From an uncultured bacterium (GTDB lineage Bacteria; Bacteroidota; Ignavibacteria; Kapaibacteriales; UBA4661): a DNA stretch of 15,810 nt. The translations under genes and the position numbers were made by a program. Each line of letters opens with the position of its first letter. Position 1 is the stretch's first letter. This document shows, one piece after another, positions 1 to 7,442 of the stretch. The notes under the pieces are model-generated. The model ran no database searches and was not told the origin of the DNA. It saw nothing but the letters and a program-made list of their open reading frames with translations. The stretch covers positions 1 to 15,810 of the forward strand of contig CALCNX010000027.1 in the NCBI GenBank assembly GCA_937899715.1, in the 5' to 3' direction.

Positions 1-569
1 TCGACTTTTGCTCAGGAGATTGGCGAAAAAATGACTTTCCAAACAGACTCTTAGACCGCGTAACGCAGTGCTCAATCAATCCGACCGTTCCCAACGAAGC
101 GTATATTACCACCGAAACAGATGGGCTTTGGTATTCTCCCAATATCAACAACGCCGCACCACAAATTACTCGCGTTGAAAGTTATTCTTTTCGGCAACCC
201 GAAAGAGTATTTTTTAATCCATTTCAACCAAGCGAGGTATGGGTAACAAGTTTTGGTAATGGGCTGAAGGTAGGAGGAATACGGACATCTATTAGGCAGA
301 GTCAAATAGTCAGTGGAAAAATATACCCTAATCCTGTTTGTGATGTCTTGACGCTTGATTTACCTAGTGATATACCTCGAACAGGAACGTTAAAACTTCG
401 TATTATCAATATGGGTGGGCAAGTTGTGTTTCAAACCGAAGCTTTTTACAATCAATCCCAAAGATCTCTTTCACTACCTGTTTCTCACCTTACTCAAGGG
501 ATGTATCAGATGGAAGGCGAAATTGGCGGCATTCCTTGTGTGCGCTCTCTGGTGATCAAAGATTACTAG
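1..569 (+). CDS. C-terminal part of a secreted beta-propeller-like protein with T9SS sorting domain (5' truncated)
   Basis: The reading frame is open from base 3 to the TAG at 567-569, giving 188 visible residues; the start lies outside the window. The C-terminal ~83 residues, from KIYPNP at visible residues 106-111, match the type A sorting domain of the type IX (Por) secretion system: a YPNP motif followed by D-x-L-x-L, then short beta strands ending in SLVIKDY. Such a domain directs a protein across the outer membrane and is then cleaved off. Just before it is EVWVTSFGNGLKVG, which resembles the last blade of BNR/sortilin-type repeat proteins of this phylum, so the cargo is probably a repeat-rich secreted protein; the enzyme type cannot be told. 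The sorting domain is seen directly, the propeller is inference. Confidence 0.85.
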   Translation, partial: DFCSGDWRKNDFPNRLLDRVTQCSINPTVPNEAYITTETDGLWYSPNINNAAPQITRVESYSFRQPERVFFNPFQPSEVWVTSFGNGLKVGGIRTSIRQSQIVSGKIYPNPVCDVLTLDLPSDIPRTGTLKLRIINMGGQVVFQTEAFYNQSQRSLSLPVSHLTQGMYQMEGEIGGIPCVRSLVIKDY

Positions 570-760
570 AATCGAAGTTCGAGGACACATTCCCACTTTT
601 TTCTTACTTTTTTAGCGTGTACACAAGGCTTTTTGCACACTCAAAGATGAAAAAACACCCTTCAAATCTTGTATTTGTGAGGCGCTCTCCTGTTTTGAAT
701 TTTGAGGAAAATAATGCAATTTAACGGCAAAGAAGAATTTGAGTAAACAATCAAACCATT
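570..760. other. Intergenic region, no gene
   Basis: This gap lies between the T9SS cargo gene and the first Crp/Fnr gene. It is AT-rich with T-runs at about 597-613. No convincing stem precedes the T-runs, so I do not call a terminator. No exact TAnnTTTG box is present. A CACCCTTCAAA word at 656-666 resembles the left arm of hairpins found elsewhere in the window. Confidence 0.4.
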
Positions 761-1342
761 ATGTCTCTTTCACTTTTGGAAGCCTATTTTTCGTCTCTTG
801 CACCCTTAGCGCCCGAGACATTTCAGTATGTAGCAGCGCTCTTTCGTGAAGCACCATTAAAAAAGCATGACTATTTTGCACGTGAGGGGAGAGTGGAAAA
901 GCGCATTGGCTTTCTCACCGAGGGAGTTGTGCGGGCGTTTTATCGCACATCGGATGGAGCAGAGTACAACAAGCATTTTTTCACTGCACCAAGTTTGATT
1001 GGGGCTTACTCATCGCTCATTAGCGGCTCAGTCAATCAAATTAACCAGCAAGCGCTCACTGATTGTATGCTTTGGACTGCCGACTACCAAGAACTCACTC
1101 GTTTGTACGCAGCGCATCCTGAACTTGAGCGGATAGGAAGACGAAATGCTGAATTGGCATTTGTAGAAAAAGAGCAGCGCGAAATAGACATTGTGCTCTT
1201 GGATGCGGATAAACGCTACGAAAACTTCCGCAAGAACTTTCCCGACCTGGAGCAAATCATTCCTCAGTATCAAATTGCCTCCTATCTCGGCATCACACCG
1301 ACGCAACTAAGCCGTATTCGGCAAAAAAGGCTACGTTTTTGA
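761..1342 (+). CDS. Crp/Fnr family transcriptional regulator (copy 1)
   Basis: A 193-residue one-component regulator of the short Bacteroidota Crp/Fnr type. Residues ~25-110 form the cyclic-nucleotide-binding-like beta-roll (FAREGRVEKRIGFLTEGVVRAFY at its core is typical). Residues ~168-189 are the helix-turn-helix with the family signature QIASYLGITPTQLSRIR. The protein stops three residues after the recognition helix region. The phosphate-binding cassette of true cAMP receptors (GE...RxA) is not visible, so its ligand is unknown and may not be a cyclic nucleotide. It lies 108 bp upstream of the darcynin-SDR pair in the same direction and could regulate it; this is inference. The ATG at 761 lacks a clear Shine-Dalgarno sequence, as do most genes here. 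Confidence 0.9.
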   Translation: MSLSLLEAYFSSLAPLAPETFQYVAALFREAPLKKHDYFAREGRVEKRIGFLTEGVVRAFYRTSDGAEYNKHFFTAPSLIGAYSSLISGSVNQINQQALTDCMLWTADYQELTRLYAAHPELERIGRRNAELAFVEKEQREIDIVLLDADKRYENFRKNFPDLEQIIPQYQIASYLGITPTQLSRIRQKRLRF

Positions 1343-1403
1343 TTTTTTTTTTCTTGTTACCGATTTCTCAACATATGTAAATGTGCGGTTGTGGCAAAGA
1401 CTG

Positions 1404-1411
1404 TATTTTTG
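1404..1411 (+). promoter_or_regulatory. Candidate -7 promoter box (TATTTTTG) for the darcynin-SDR operon
   Basis: TATTTTTG fits the Bacteroidota sigma factor -7 consensus TAnnTTTG exactly and lies about 40 bases before the darcynin start codon, in the correct orientation. A well-placed TTG -33 element is not present, so the call rests on the -7 box and position only. If real, the operon is transcribed separately from the upstream regulator gene. Confidence 0.3.
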
Positions 1412-1450
1412 CGGGAAAGAATCTCTTTGTTACACGTATTGCTTTAGACA

Positions 1451-1810
1451 ATGAATAACCCGCAACACCCCTACACAATACTTTTGCTCATGCGAGCTAC
1501 ACCGCAGTGGCTCTCATTGTCCCGAGCAGATAGGACTGCATTTTTTGAAACAGCTATTCAACCCATTTTTTCCAGAGTTGCAAGCAGTGTACGAGTGCGG
1601 CTCTTCGATAGTGAGTATTTTCATGGACAGGTGTCTGATTTTATCATAGTTGAATCTGATAACCTCCACCAGTACAAGCTCTTCATCGAACTTTTGCGCG
1701 ATACCAAAGTTTATAGCGAACCGTATTTTGACATCAAAGATATTATTGTCGGGCAGGAAAATGCGTTTCAAGAATTTGATAACCTTATCCAAAATACTGA
1801 TGAATATTAG
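1451..1810 (+). CDS. Darcynin-like protein
   Basis: This 119-residue protein resembles the darcynin family (small cytoplasmic proteins of unknown function, ferredoxin-like alpha+beta fold by analogy). Visible family features are the opening strand YTILLLMRATPQWLSLS with its L-x-R-A-T-P-x-W-L pattern. They are followed by a helix with AFFETAIQPIF, a strand RVRLFDSEYF, the segment DFIIVESDNLHQYKLFIELLRDT, and a closing strand DIKDIIVGQENAFQEF. Length fits the family. No membrane segment or signal peptide is seen. Its last 11 bases overlap the start of the SDR gene, so the two are probably translated together and may act in one pathway. The substrate or partner is unknown. The family call is from memory of the motif pattern. 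Confidence 0.7.
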   Translation: MNNPQHPYTILLLMRATPQWLSLSRADRTAFFETAIQPIFSRVASSVRVRLFDSEYFHGQVSDFIIVESDNLHQYKLFIELLRDTKVYSEPYFDIKDIIVGQENAFQEFDNLIQNTDEY

Positions 1811-2531
1811 CAATAACACGATACTCATCACCGGAGGGGCAACCGGTATTGGTCTTGCTCTTGCAAAGCGATTCGCTGCTCTTAGCAATACCGTAATAAT
1901 TGTCGGGCGTAATGAAGCAGCATTGGCAAGTGCTGTCGCAGAAACTCCAATGCTGATTGCTCATAGATGCGACCTTGCCAAGCGTGGTGAGCGAGAAGAA
2001 CTCGTAATGATGGTGGAGCAGCAATTTCCTATGCTGAACGTGCTTATCAATAATGCCGGAGTGCAGTACAATTACGACCTTGCTAATACAAGCAATCTGC
2101 CGCGAATAGAGTCTGAAATTACGACTAATCTCACTGCACCCATTGAATTATGCTCACTTCTGCTGCCATTGCTTGCCGAGCAAAATAAGTCTGCGATTGT
2201 GAATGTGAGTTCCAGTTTGGCATTTGTACCCAAACGCTCTGCGCCTGTGTATTGCGCTACCAAAGCGGGGCTGCATAGCTTTACAAAAGCCTTACGGTAC
2301 CAACTGGAAGGTGCAAATATTACCGTGATGGAACTCATTCCGCCGCTTGTCGATACACAAATGACCCAAGGGCGTGGTACAGGCAAAATCTCACCGCTGC
2401 AACTTGCAGATGAATTTCTGACAGCCTTCGCAAGGGATGAAGCAGAAATTAATATCGGTAGAACGGCGATATTACGCGTTCTTAACCGTTTTCTACCAAG
2501 TGTAGCCGAGCGGATAATGAAGCAGTCGTAA
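1800..2531 (+). CDS. Short-chain dehydrogenase/reductase, DltE-like
   Basis: A classical SDR oxidoreductase of 243 residues, soluble, using NAD(H) or NADP(H). It shows the cofactor motif TGGATGIG (11-18), the NNAG motif (84-87), the active-site Asn110, Ser137-139 in NVSSSLAF, and the catalytic Tyr151/Lys155 in YCATKAG. The order NTILITGGATGIG at the N-terminus and the length resemble DltE-type dehydrogenases. I chose ATG 1800 because SDRs begin a few residues before the TGxxxGIG motif. The frame is open further upstream, but only as an overlap with the darcynin gene. No Shine-Dalgarno is visible, which fits translational coupling to darcynin through the 11-bp overlap. The physiological substrate cannot be told from sequence. 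Confidence 0.9.
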   Translation: MNISNNTILITGGATGIGLALAKRFAALSNTVIIVGRNEAALASAVAETPMLIAHRCDLAKRGEREELVMMVEQQFPMLNVLINNAGVQYNYDLANTSNLPRIESEITTNLTAPIELCSLLLPLLAEQNKSAIVNVSSSLAFVPKRSAPVYCATKAGLHSFTKALRYQLEGANITVMELIPPLVDTQMTQGRGTGKISPLQLADEFLTAFARDEAEINIGRTAILRVLNRFLPSVAERIMKQS

Positions 2532-2548
2532 TAAAAAGCTACTTTCGG

Positions 2549-2583
2549 AAGCCCTTGATACATTGTGTGTGAAGGGCTTTTTT
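2549..2583 (+). terminator. Rho-independent terminator after the SDR gene
   Basis: An 8-bp perfect stem, AAGCCCTT (2549-2556) with AAGGGCTT (2572-2579), and a 15-base loop are followed by a T-run ending at 2583. It lies 17 bases after the SDR stop codon and should end the darcynin-SDR transcript before the protease gene. Confidence 0.8.
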
Positions 2584-2613
2584 CTGATGGAAGAAGGAGC
2601 GTACTCGGAGAGC

Positions 2614-5600
2614 ATGAAAATTCGTATATTCGTCCTCGTAATTTCTTTCTCCTTCATTTTTTCTTTTCCCTTTATGAATCATGTTCGTTGTGCTTTGGCA
2701 TTGCTTGTTGTGTCGTTCAGCCTTGCTACTGCGGTCTTTTCACCTTCTGTTGTCTTTGCCGTACCGCCCCCATCAGGCATCGAATACCACGTCAATGCGG
2801 ACGGCTACAAATACACGACGGTTAAAAATGACCCGCTCAAAGCCCGTATCTATACGCTCCCAAATGGCTTGACGGTTTATCTTTCCGTTAATAAAGCAGA
2901 CCCCCGCGTTTATACCTCCATCGCCGTCAGAGCAGGCAGCAAGAGCGATCCCGCCGATGCAACAGGGCTGGCGCACTATCTCGAACATATGTTGTTCAAA
3001 GGAACGGACAAATTCGGTACGACTGATTTTGCCAAAGAAAGTGTGGAGATTCAAAAAATAGAAGACCTCTACGAAGTCTATCGCAAAACTACCGACACCG
3101 CAGAGCGCAAGCGGCTCTACAAGCAGATTGATTCCGTTTCCGGTGCGGCGGCAAAACTTGCCATTGCTAACGAATATGACAAAATGCTTGGTTCTATCGG
3201 CGCAAAAGGCACGAATGCTTATACATGGTTCGAGCAGACCGTGTATATCAACGATGTACCAGCGAACCAACTTGAAAAATGGATGACCATAGAAAGTGAT
3301 CGTTTCCGCAAGCTCGTTTTGCGGCTTTTCCATACCGAACTTGAAGCAGTCTATGAAGAAAAAAATATCGGTATGGACAACGACCAGCGCACGGTGTGGG
3401 AACTTGTTACTGAGGCTCTTTTTCCCAATCACAACTACGGCAAGCAAACAACTATCGGCACGGTGGATCATTTGAAAAACCCTTCTTTGAAGCTGATTCG
3501 CGAGTATTTCGAGAAGTATTATGTGCCGAACAACATGGCAATTTGTCTTGCGGGCGATTTCGACCCCGACCAAGTGATTAAATCTATTGACCTAAAATTT
3601 GGATGGATGCAGCCCAAACCCGTTGTAGCCTATACCTTCACACCGGAGCCGGACGCGACTTCTCCGCTTGTGCGCGAGTACGTTGGTCCCGATGCTGAAT
3701 CCGTTACAATCGGCTTCCGTCTGCCGGGTGCTAATTCTCCCCAAGGCAAGTATATCCAGATGATGAACCGTCTCCTGTTCAACCGTGTAGCAGGATTGAT
3801 GGATTTGAATTTGAATCAGCAGCAAAAAGTATTGTTTGTGAACAGCAGCACGTGGGATTTGAAAGATTATTCCGTTCATTTGCTTGCCGGTCGCCCACGT
3901 CAGGGACAATCTCTCGATGAAGTAGCAAATTTGATGCTTGAGCAAATCGAATTAGTGAAGCAGGGCAAGTTCGACGAAAGCCTCCTCACGGCAGTCGTGA
4001 ACAACATGAATGCCGAAATGATTCGCGCTTACGAGCAGAACGACGGGCGTGTGAATGAATTTGTGACCGCCTTTATCACCGGAGCGGACTGGGCGCAAGC
4101 TACCGCGCAAATTGAGGAAATGCGCAGTATCACAAAAAAAGACCTTATGGATTTTGCGAAAACGTTTTATGCTAAAAATTATGTAACCGTCTTCAAGCGC
4201 ACGGGCGAACGTAAAGCAGTGGCAAAAGTAACCAAGCCCCCTATTACTCCCGTTGCGACCAACCGCGACGCTCAATCGCCATTTGTCCGCGAGCTACTTG
4301 CAACCCCCGCAACCCCAATGCAGCCTCGCTTCTTGGATTACGAAAAAGATATTCAAATGGCGAAACTTGCAAGTGGTGTGCCGGTATATTCACTCAAAAA
4401 TGATGAAAACGAGTTGTTCCGTTTGTTCTATCTGCTTGATATGGGCAACCAGCATGACAAAAAAATGGCTCTTGCTGTTGCATATCTTCAGTTTCTCGGC
4501 ACAGATAAACTCTCGGCGGAAGATGTAAAGAAAAAGCTCTTTGCGCTGGGTTGTAAGTTCAATGTTTTTAGCGCACAAGACCAAATGTACGTTGTGCTGG
4601 AGGGTTTGACAAAGAGTTTTTCCGAAGGTGTTGAACTTTTTGAAGATTTGCTCAAAAACGCCAAACCCGATGCAGCAGCGCTTGAATCATTGGTGAGCCG
4701 TCAACTAAAAGGGAAAGCCGATGCAAAGAAAAATAAGGGCATTATTTTGCGCCAAGCAATGTCGAATTATGGCACGTACGGAGAAATGAATCCCTATCGT
4801 GACCAGCTTTCGGAAGCGGAATTGAAAGCGCTCACACCGGACGAACTCGTTGCGAAAATCAAGGCACTGACGAGTTATCAGCATCGTGTTCTGTACTATG
4901 GTCCCATGCCGCAGAAAGAGCTTGTTACCGCTTTGAACAAACTACACAAAACACCTGCGGAAAAAGACTTGAAGCCTGTTCCAACGAACCAGCCGTACAC
5001 ATTCCAAGATACAAAAGAGAACACCGTGATTTTTGTGGATTACGACATGGTGCAGGCGGAAATTCTCCTGCTCACCAAATCCGTTCCGTACAATGCTGCT
5101 CTTGCGCCGCAAGTGAATCTTTTCAATGAGTATTTTGGTGGAAATATGTCGTCGTTGGTGTTCCAGACGATTCGGGAATCCAAGGCGCTTGCATACAGCG
5201 TCTTCAGCACCTACCGTCAGCCGCAACGCTCACAAGACCCGTTCTATGTGTATAGTTACGTCGGTACGCAGGCTGATAAGTTTCACGAAGCCGTAGCGGG
5301 AATGTTCGATTTGCTGAATAATATGCCGAAAGCAGAGAAGAACTTTGCGCAAGCAAAGGCGAGTATCAAAAACAATCTTGAGACCGAGCGTATTATTCGA
5401 GCGAATGTGCTTTTTAGCTACGAAGACGCGAAGAAACTGGGCTTGAAAGAGGATATTCGCAAGACTGTCTATGAGCAATCACAAAAAATGGAGTACGGTG
5501 ATTTAGCGAAGTTCTACGGTGAATACATCAAAGATAAGCCTTACACAATGCTTGTTCTGGGTTCTAAAAAGCGCTTAAAGCCGGAGGATTTAGCCAAATA

Positions 5601-5646
5601 CGGCAAGGTCAAAGAACTCACGCTTGAGCAGGTTTTTGGGTATTAA
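2614..5646 (+). CDS. Exported M16 family zinc metalloprotease (insulinase/pitrilysin-like, two halves in one chain)
   Basis: With ATG 2614 this is 1010 residues. The N-terminal half carries the inverted zinc motif HYLEH (121-125) in GLAHYLEHMLFKGT, and the downstream glutamate region ELEAVYEEK (242-250) supplies the third zinc ligand. The C-terminal half is the catalytically silent repeat: it lacks HxxEH (AVAYLQFLG occupies the equivalent place) but keeps RESKALAY (854-861), typical of M16 C-terminal domains. The N-terminus is a hydrophobic export signal ending near VVFA before VPPPSG, so it should act in the periplasm or on the surface. The start is uncertain: ATG 2674 gives a cleaner single signal peptide, while ATG 2614 has only a GGAG three bases upstream. 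The gene stands alone between two terminators. An insertion between HxxEH and the third ligand makes that spacing longer than the usual ~75 residues. Confidence 0.92.
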   Translation: MKIRIFVLVISFSFIFSFPFMNHVRCALALLVVSFSLATAVFSPSVVFAVPPPSGIEYHVNADGYKYTTVKNDPLKARIYTLPNGLTVYLSVNKADPRVYTSIAVRAGSKSDPADATGLAHYLEHMLFKGTDKFGTTDFAKESVEIQKIEDLYEVYRKTTDTAERKRLYKQIDSVSGAAAKLAIANEYDKMLGSIGAKGTNAYTWFEQTVYINDVPANQLEKWMTIESDRFRKLVLRLFHTELEAVYEEKNIGMDNDQRTVWELVTEALFPNHNYGKQTTIGTVDHLKNPSLKLIREYFEKYYVPNNMAICLAGDFDPDQVIKSIDLKFGWMQPKPVVAYTFTPEPDATSPLVREYVGPDAESVTIGFRLPGANSPQGKYIQMMNRLLFNRVAGLMDLNLNQQQKVLFVNSSTWDLKDYSVHLLAGRPRQGQSLDEVANLMLEQIELVKQGKFDESLLTAVVNNMNAEMIRAYEQNDGRVNEFVTAFITGADWAQATAQIEEMRSITKKDLMDFAKTFYAKNYVTVFKRTGERKAVAKVTKPPITPVATNRDAQSPFVRELLATPATPMQPRFLDYEKDIQMAKLASGVPVYSLKNDENELFRLFYLLDMGNQHDKKMALAVAYLQFLGTDKLSAEDVKKKLFALGCKFNVFSAQDQMYVVLEGLTKSFSEGVELFEDLLKNAKPDAAALESLVSRQLKGKADAKKNKGIILRQAMSNYGTYGEMNPYRDQLSEAELKALTPDELVAKIKALTSYQHRVLYYGPMPQKELVTALNKLHKTPAEKDLKPVPTNQPYTFQDTKENTVIFVDYDMVQAEILLLTKSVPYNAALAPQVNLFNEYFGGNMSSLVFQTIRESKALAYSVFSTYRQPQRSQDPFYVYSYVGTQADKFHEAVAGMFDLLNNMPKAEKNFAQAKASIKNNLETERIIRANVLFSYEDAKKLGLKEDIRKTVYEQSQKMEYGDLAKFYGEYIKDKPYTMLVLGSKKRLKPEDLAKYGKVKELTLEQVFGY

Positions 5647-5666
5647 CTGCATAGTTATTAGGTCTT

Positions 5667-5709
5667 ACCATGCTCTTCAAAGCTAAGTTTGGAGAGCATG
5701 GTTGTTTTT
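5667..5709 (+). terminator. Terminator hairpin after the M16 protease
   Basis: ACCATGCTCT (5667-5676) pairs perfectly with AGAGCATGGT (5693-5702). After one mismatch, inner CAAA/TTTG pairs extend the stem. TTGTTTTT follows. It begins 20 bases after the protease stop codon. Confidence 0.8.
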
Positions 5710-5764
5710 GGTGCTATTCCCGAAGGCACTCTAACGATCCATCACAATAATATCAATAAACCAG

Positions 5765-6616
5765 ATGAAACCTCTTCTTTCTGCCTCCGAACTCCTTACG
5801 CTCTTGCAAGAGCCACAAACTAACGTGGTTATTATTGATGCTCGCGCCGGAGTCGCTGATGTCCGCCAGCAATACGAAGCACAGCACGTGCACGGTGCGC
5901 TATTCGTCAGTTTGGAAGATGAACTGGCACACAAAAGCGAAAACGCCGCTAACGGCGGACGGCATCCGTTACCGTCTGTAGAGCGGTTTACAGAACTTCT
6001 TGGGCAACTGGGTATTACGCCAGAAACACACGTGGTCGTTTATGACGACAAGAATGGTGCAAACGCTGCTTCACGCTTTTGGTGGATGCTGCGGGCAGTA
6101 GGGCATGAAAAAGTACAAGCCTTGGATGGCGGCTTGCAGGTGGCGCTATCGGCGGGCGTTCCTGTTGATGCAGAGCCAGTTGCGGCTAAGGCACTGTCCA
6201 AATACAATGCTCAATCGTGGGCGCTTCAAACACGTACAATCAATGAAGTTGCCGAAGCTGCCGCCTCGAAGCAGCATATCGTTGTGGACGTGCGTGATAG
6301 AGAGAGATTCTTAGGCAATCAAGAACCCATAGACCTGATTGCAGGGCATATTCCGGGCGCAATCAACATCCCGTTTGCAGGGAACTTGGATGAGCGCGGC
6401 TTCTTCCGCTCGCCCGAAGAATTGCGGGCAAAATATTCTGAAGCATTTGCCAACGTGCCGCTTGAAAATGTAACGGTGCATTGCGGGTCAGGCGTAACAG
6501 CGTGCCATACACTTCTGGCATTGGCACACGCGGGCATGGAAATACCAGCCTTATACGTCGGTTCGTGGAGCGAGTGGTCGAGAAATCCGCGTGAGATTGC
6601 AACGGGGGCGAATTGA
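5765..6616 (+). CDS. Two-domain rhodanese-type sulfurtransferase (3-mercaptopyruvate sulfurtransferase-like)
   Basis: A 283-residue cytoplasmic enzyme with two tandem rhodanese domains. The first (about 5-135) carries VVIIDARAG and YDDKNGANAASRFWWMLR but no active-site cysteine loop, as is normal. The second (about 155-280) has VVDVRDRERFLG, GHIPGAINIPF and the active-site loop CGSGVTA with Cys240. A CG(S/T)GVT loop is typical of 3-mercaptopyruvate sulfurtransferases, whereas thiosulfate:cyanide rhodaneses carry CRKGVT, so mercaptopyruvate is the more likely donor. Sulfur would pass to thiols, cyanide or thioredoxin through a Cys persulfide. Length is full for the family. The gene appears to be single, between the protease terminator and the DUF4386 gene. 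Confidence 0.92.
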   Translation: MKPLLSASELLTLLQEPQTNVVIIDARAGVADVRQQYEAQHVHGALFVSLEDELAHKSENAANGGRHPLPSVERFTELLGQLGITPETHVVVYDDKNGANAASRFWWMLRAVGHEKVQALDGGLQVALSAGVPVDAEPVAAKALSKYNAQSWALQTRTINEVAEAAASKQHIVVDVRDRERFLGNQEPIDLIAGHIPGAINIPFAGNLDERGFFRSPEELRAKYSEAFANVPLENVTVHCGSGVTACHTLLALAHAGMEIPALYVGSWSEWSRNPREIATGAN

Positions 6617-6656
6617 TTTCTTACCTAAAGTCAATGCAAAAAGATTCTAAAAGAAC

Positions 6657-6664
6657 TATGTTTG
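6657..6664 (+). promoter_or_regulatory. Candidate -7 promoter box (TATGTTTG) for the DUF4386 gene
   Basis: TATGTTTG matches TAnnTTTG exactly, 43 bases before the start codon at 6708 and in the right orientation. The -33 region has only ATG where TTG is expected. An imperfect palindrome (6662-6678) overlaps its 3' edge. Confidence 0.35.
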
Positions 6665-6707
6665 TAGTGCAATTACAATACGACGTTCAACACTATTCAT
6701 CAAAGCA

Positions 6708-7433
6708 ATGAGTTCCAACATAGCGACAAACGGCACTTTCGAGGTGTCCTTACGGCGTGCTGCCATTATTGCAGGATGTTCATTAATTCTGATGGCAATC
6801 GCAGCAGGATTTTCATTCAGTTATGTGCTTACAAATTTGGTTGTGCCCGGCGATGCTGCTACCACTGCCAATAAAATTCGAGCTTCTGAAGCTCTGTTCC
6901 GTGCTGGTATTTTGGGCTTTCTTCTCGTTCTTGTCTGCGATCTATTGGTTTCGTGGGCGCTCTATATTTTTCTAGCGCCAGTCAATAAAAGCCTCTCGTT
7001 GCTCGCGGCATTGTTTCGGCTGGCTTATACCGCCGTTTTTGGCACGGCATTGTTCAATTTAGTACTTGCTGTTCGCGTCATCCATGGTACTGAATTTATT
7101 GCAGCCGGTATGACGGAGCAGGCAGTAGCAGCTCAAGTGATACTTTTTCTCAAGGCGTTTAGCGATATATTTGCAATGGGTTTAGTGGTCTTTGGTTGCC
7201 ACCTTCTTGTGCTTGGGTACGTCGCTTTTATATCCGGTTCTATCCCCAAGGCTTTGGGTGTTTTATTACTTTTTGCCGGACTCTGTTACATGGGCAGCAA
7301 TACGGCTCATATTCTGCTTCCTAATTACGACAACTACAAAGCAACAGTGGATATGATCCTAGGGTTGCCTATGGCTGTCGGAGAACTAGCCTTTGCTGTA
7401 TGGTTGCTGGTGAAAGGGGGTAAAAATCACTAA
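6708..7433 (+). CDS. DUF4386 family integral membrane protein
   Basis: This 241-residue protein is almost entirely hydrophobic, with about six predicted membrane segments: near 17-42 (AAIIAGCSLILMAIAAGF), 67-92, 97-122, 141-165, 170-193 and 215-236. The N-terminal RRAAIIAGCSLILMAIAAGFSFSYVL followed by an A-x-x-x-x-x-x-F-R-A-G segment, and the arrangement of helices, fit the DUF4386 family, whose function is unknown. It converges on a Crp/Fnr gene only nine bases from its stop, and a DUF998 membrane protein lies beyond that. The local grouping suggests a shared envelope-related role, which is inference. I chose ATG 6708 as the first in-frame start after the upstream gene. Confidence 0.75.
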   Translation: MSSNIATNGTFEVSLRRAAIIAGCSLILMAIAAGFSFSYVLTNLVVPGDAATTANKIRASEALFRAGILGFLLVLVCDLLVSWALYIFLAPVNKSLSLLAALFRLAYTAVFGTALFNLVLAVRVIHGTEFIAAGMTEQAVAAQVILFLKAFSDIFAMGLVVFGCHLLVLGYVAFISGSIPKALGVLLLFAGLCYMGSNTAHILLPNYDNYKATVDMILGLPMAVGELAFAVWLLVKGGKNH

Positions 7434-7442
7434 CCGATTTTT
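7422..7442. terminator. Possible bidirectional terminator between convergent genes
   Basis: AAAAATC (7422-7428) pairs with GATTTTT (7436-7442) around a 7-base loop and overlaps the DUF4386 stop codon. The A/T tracts give a T-run on either strand, so it could end both the DUF4386 and the Crp/Fnr transcripts. The stem is weak (one G-C pair). Confidence 0.35.

Noticed and set aside
597..613. T-runs after the T9SS cargo gene as a terminator
   Set aside because: The only nearby inverted repeat (TCGAAGTTCGA) has a one-base centre and cannot form a usable hairpin.
2072..2563. A 163-codon minus-strand open frame opposite the SDR gene
   Set aside because: The sense strand carries all SDR catalytic motifs; the antisense frame has none.
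2773..3573. A 266-codon open frame antisense to the M16 protease gene
   Set aside because: It lies entirely within the well-supported protease coding region, has no recognisable motif, and its composition reflects the complement of the sense codons.
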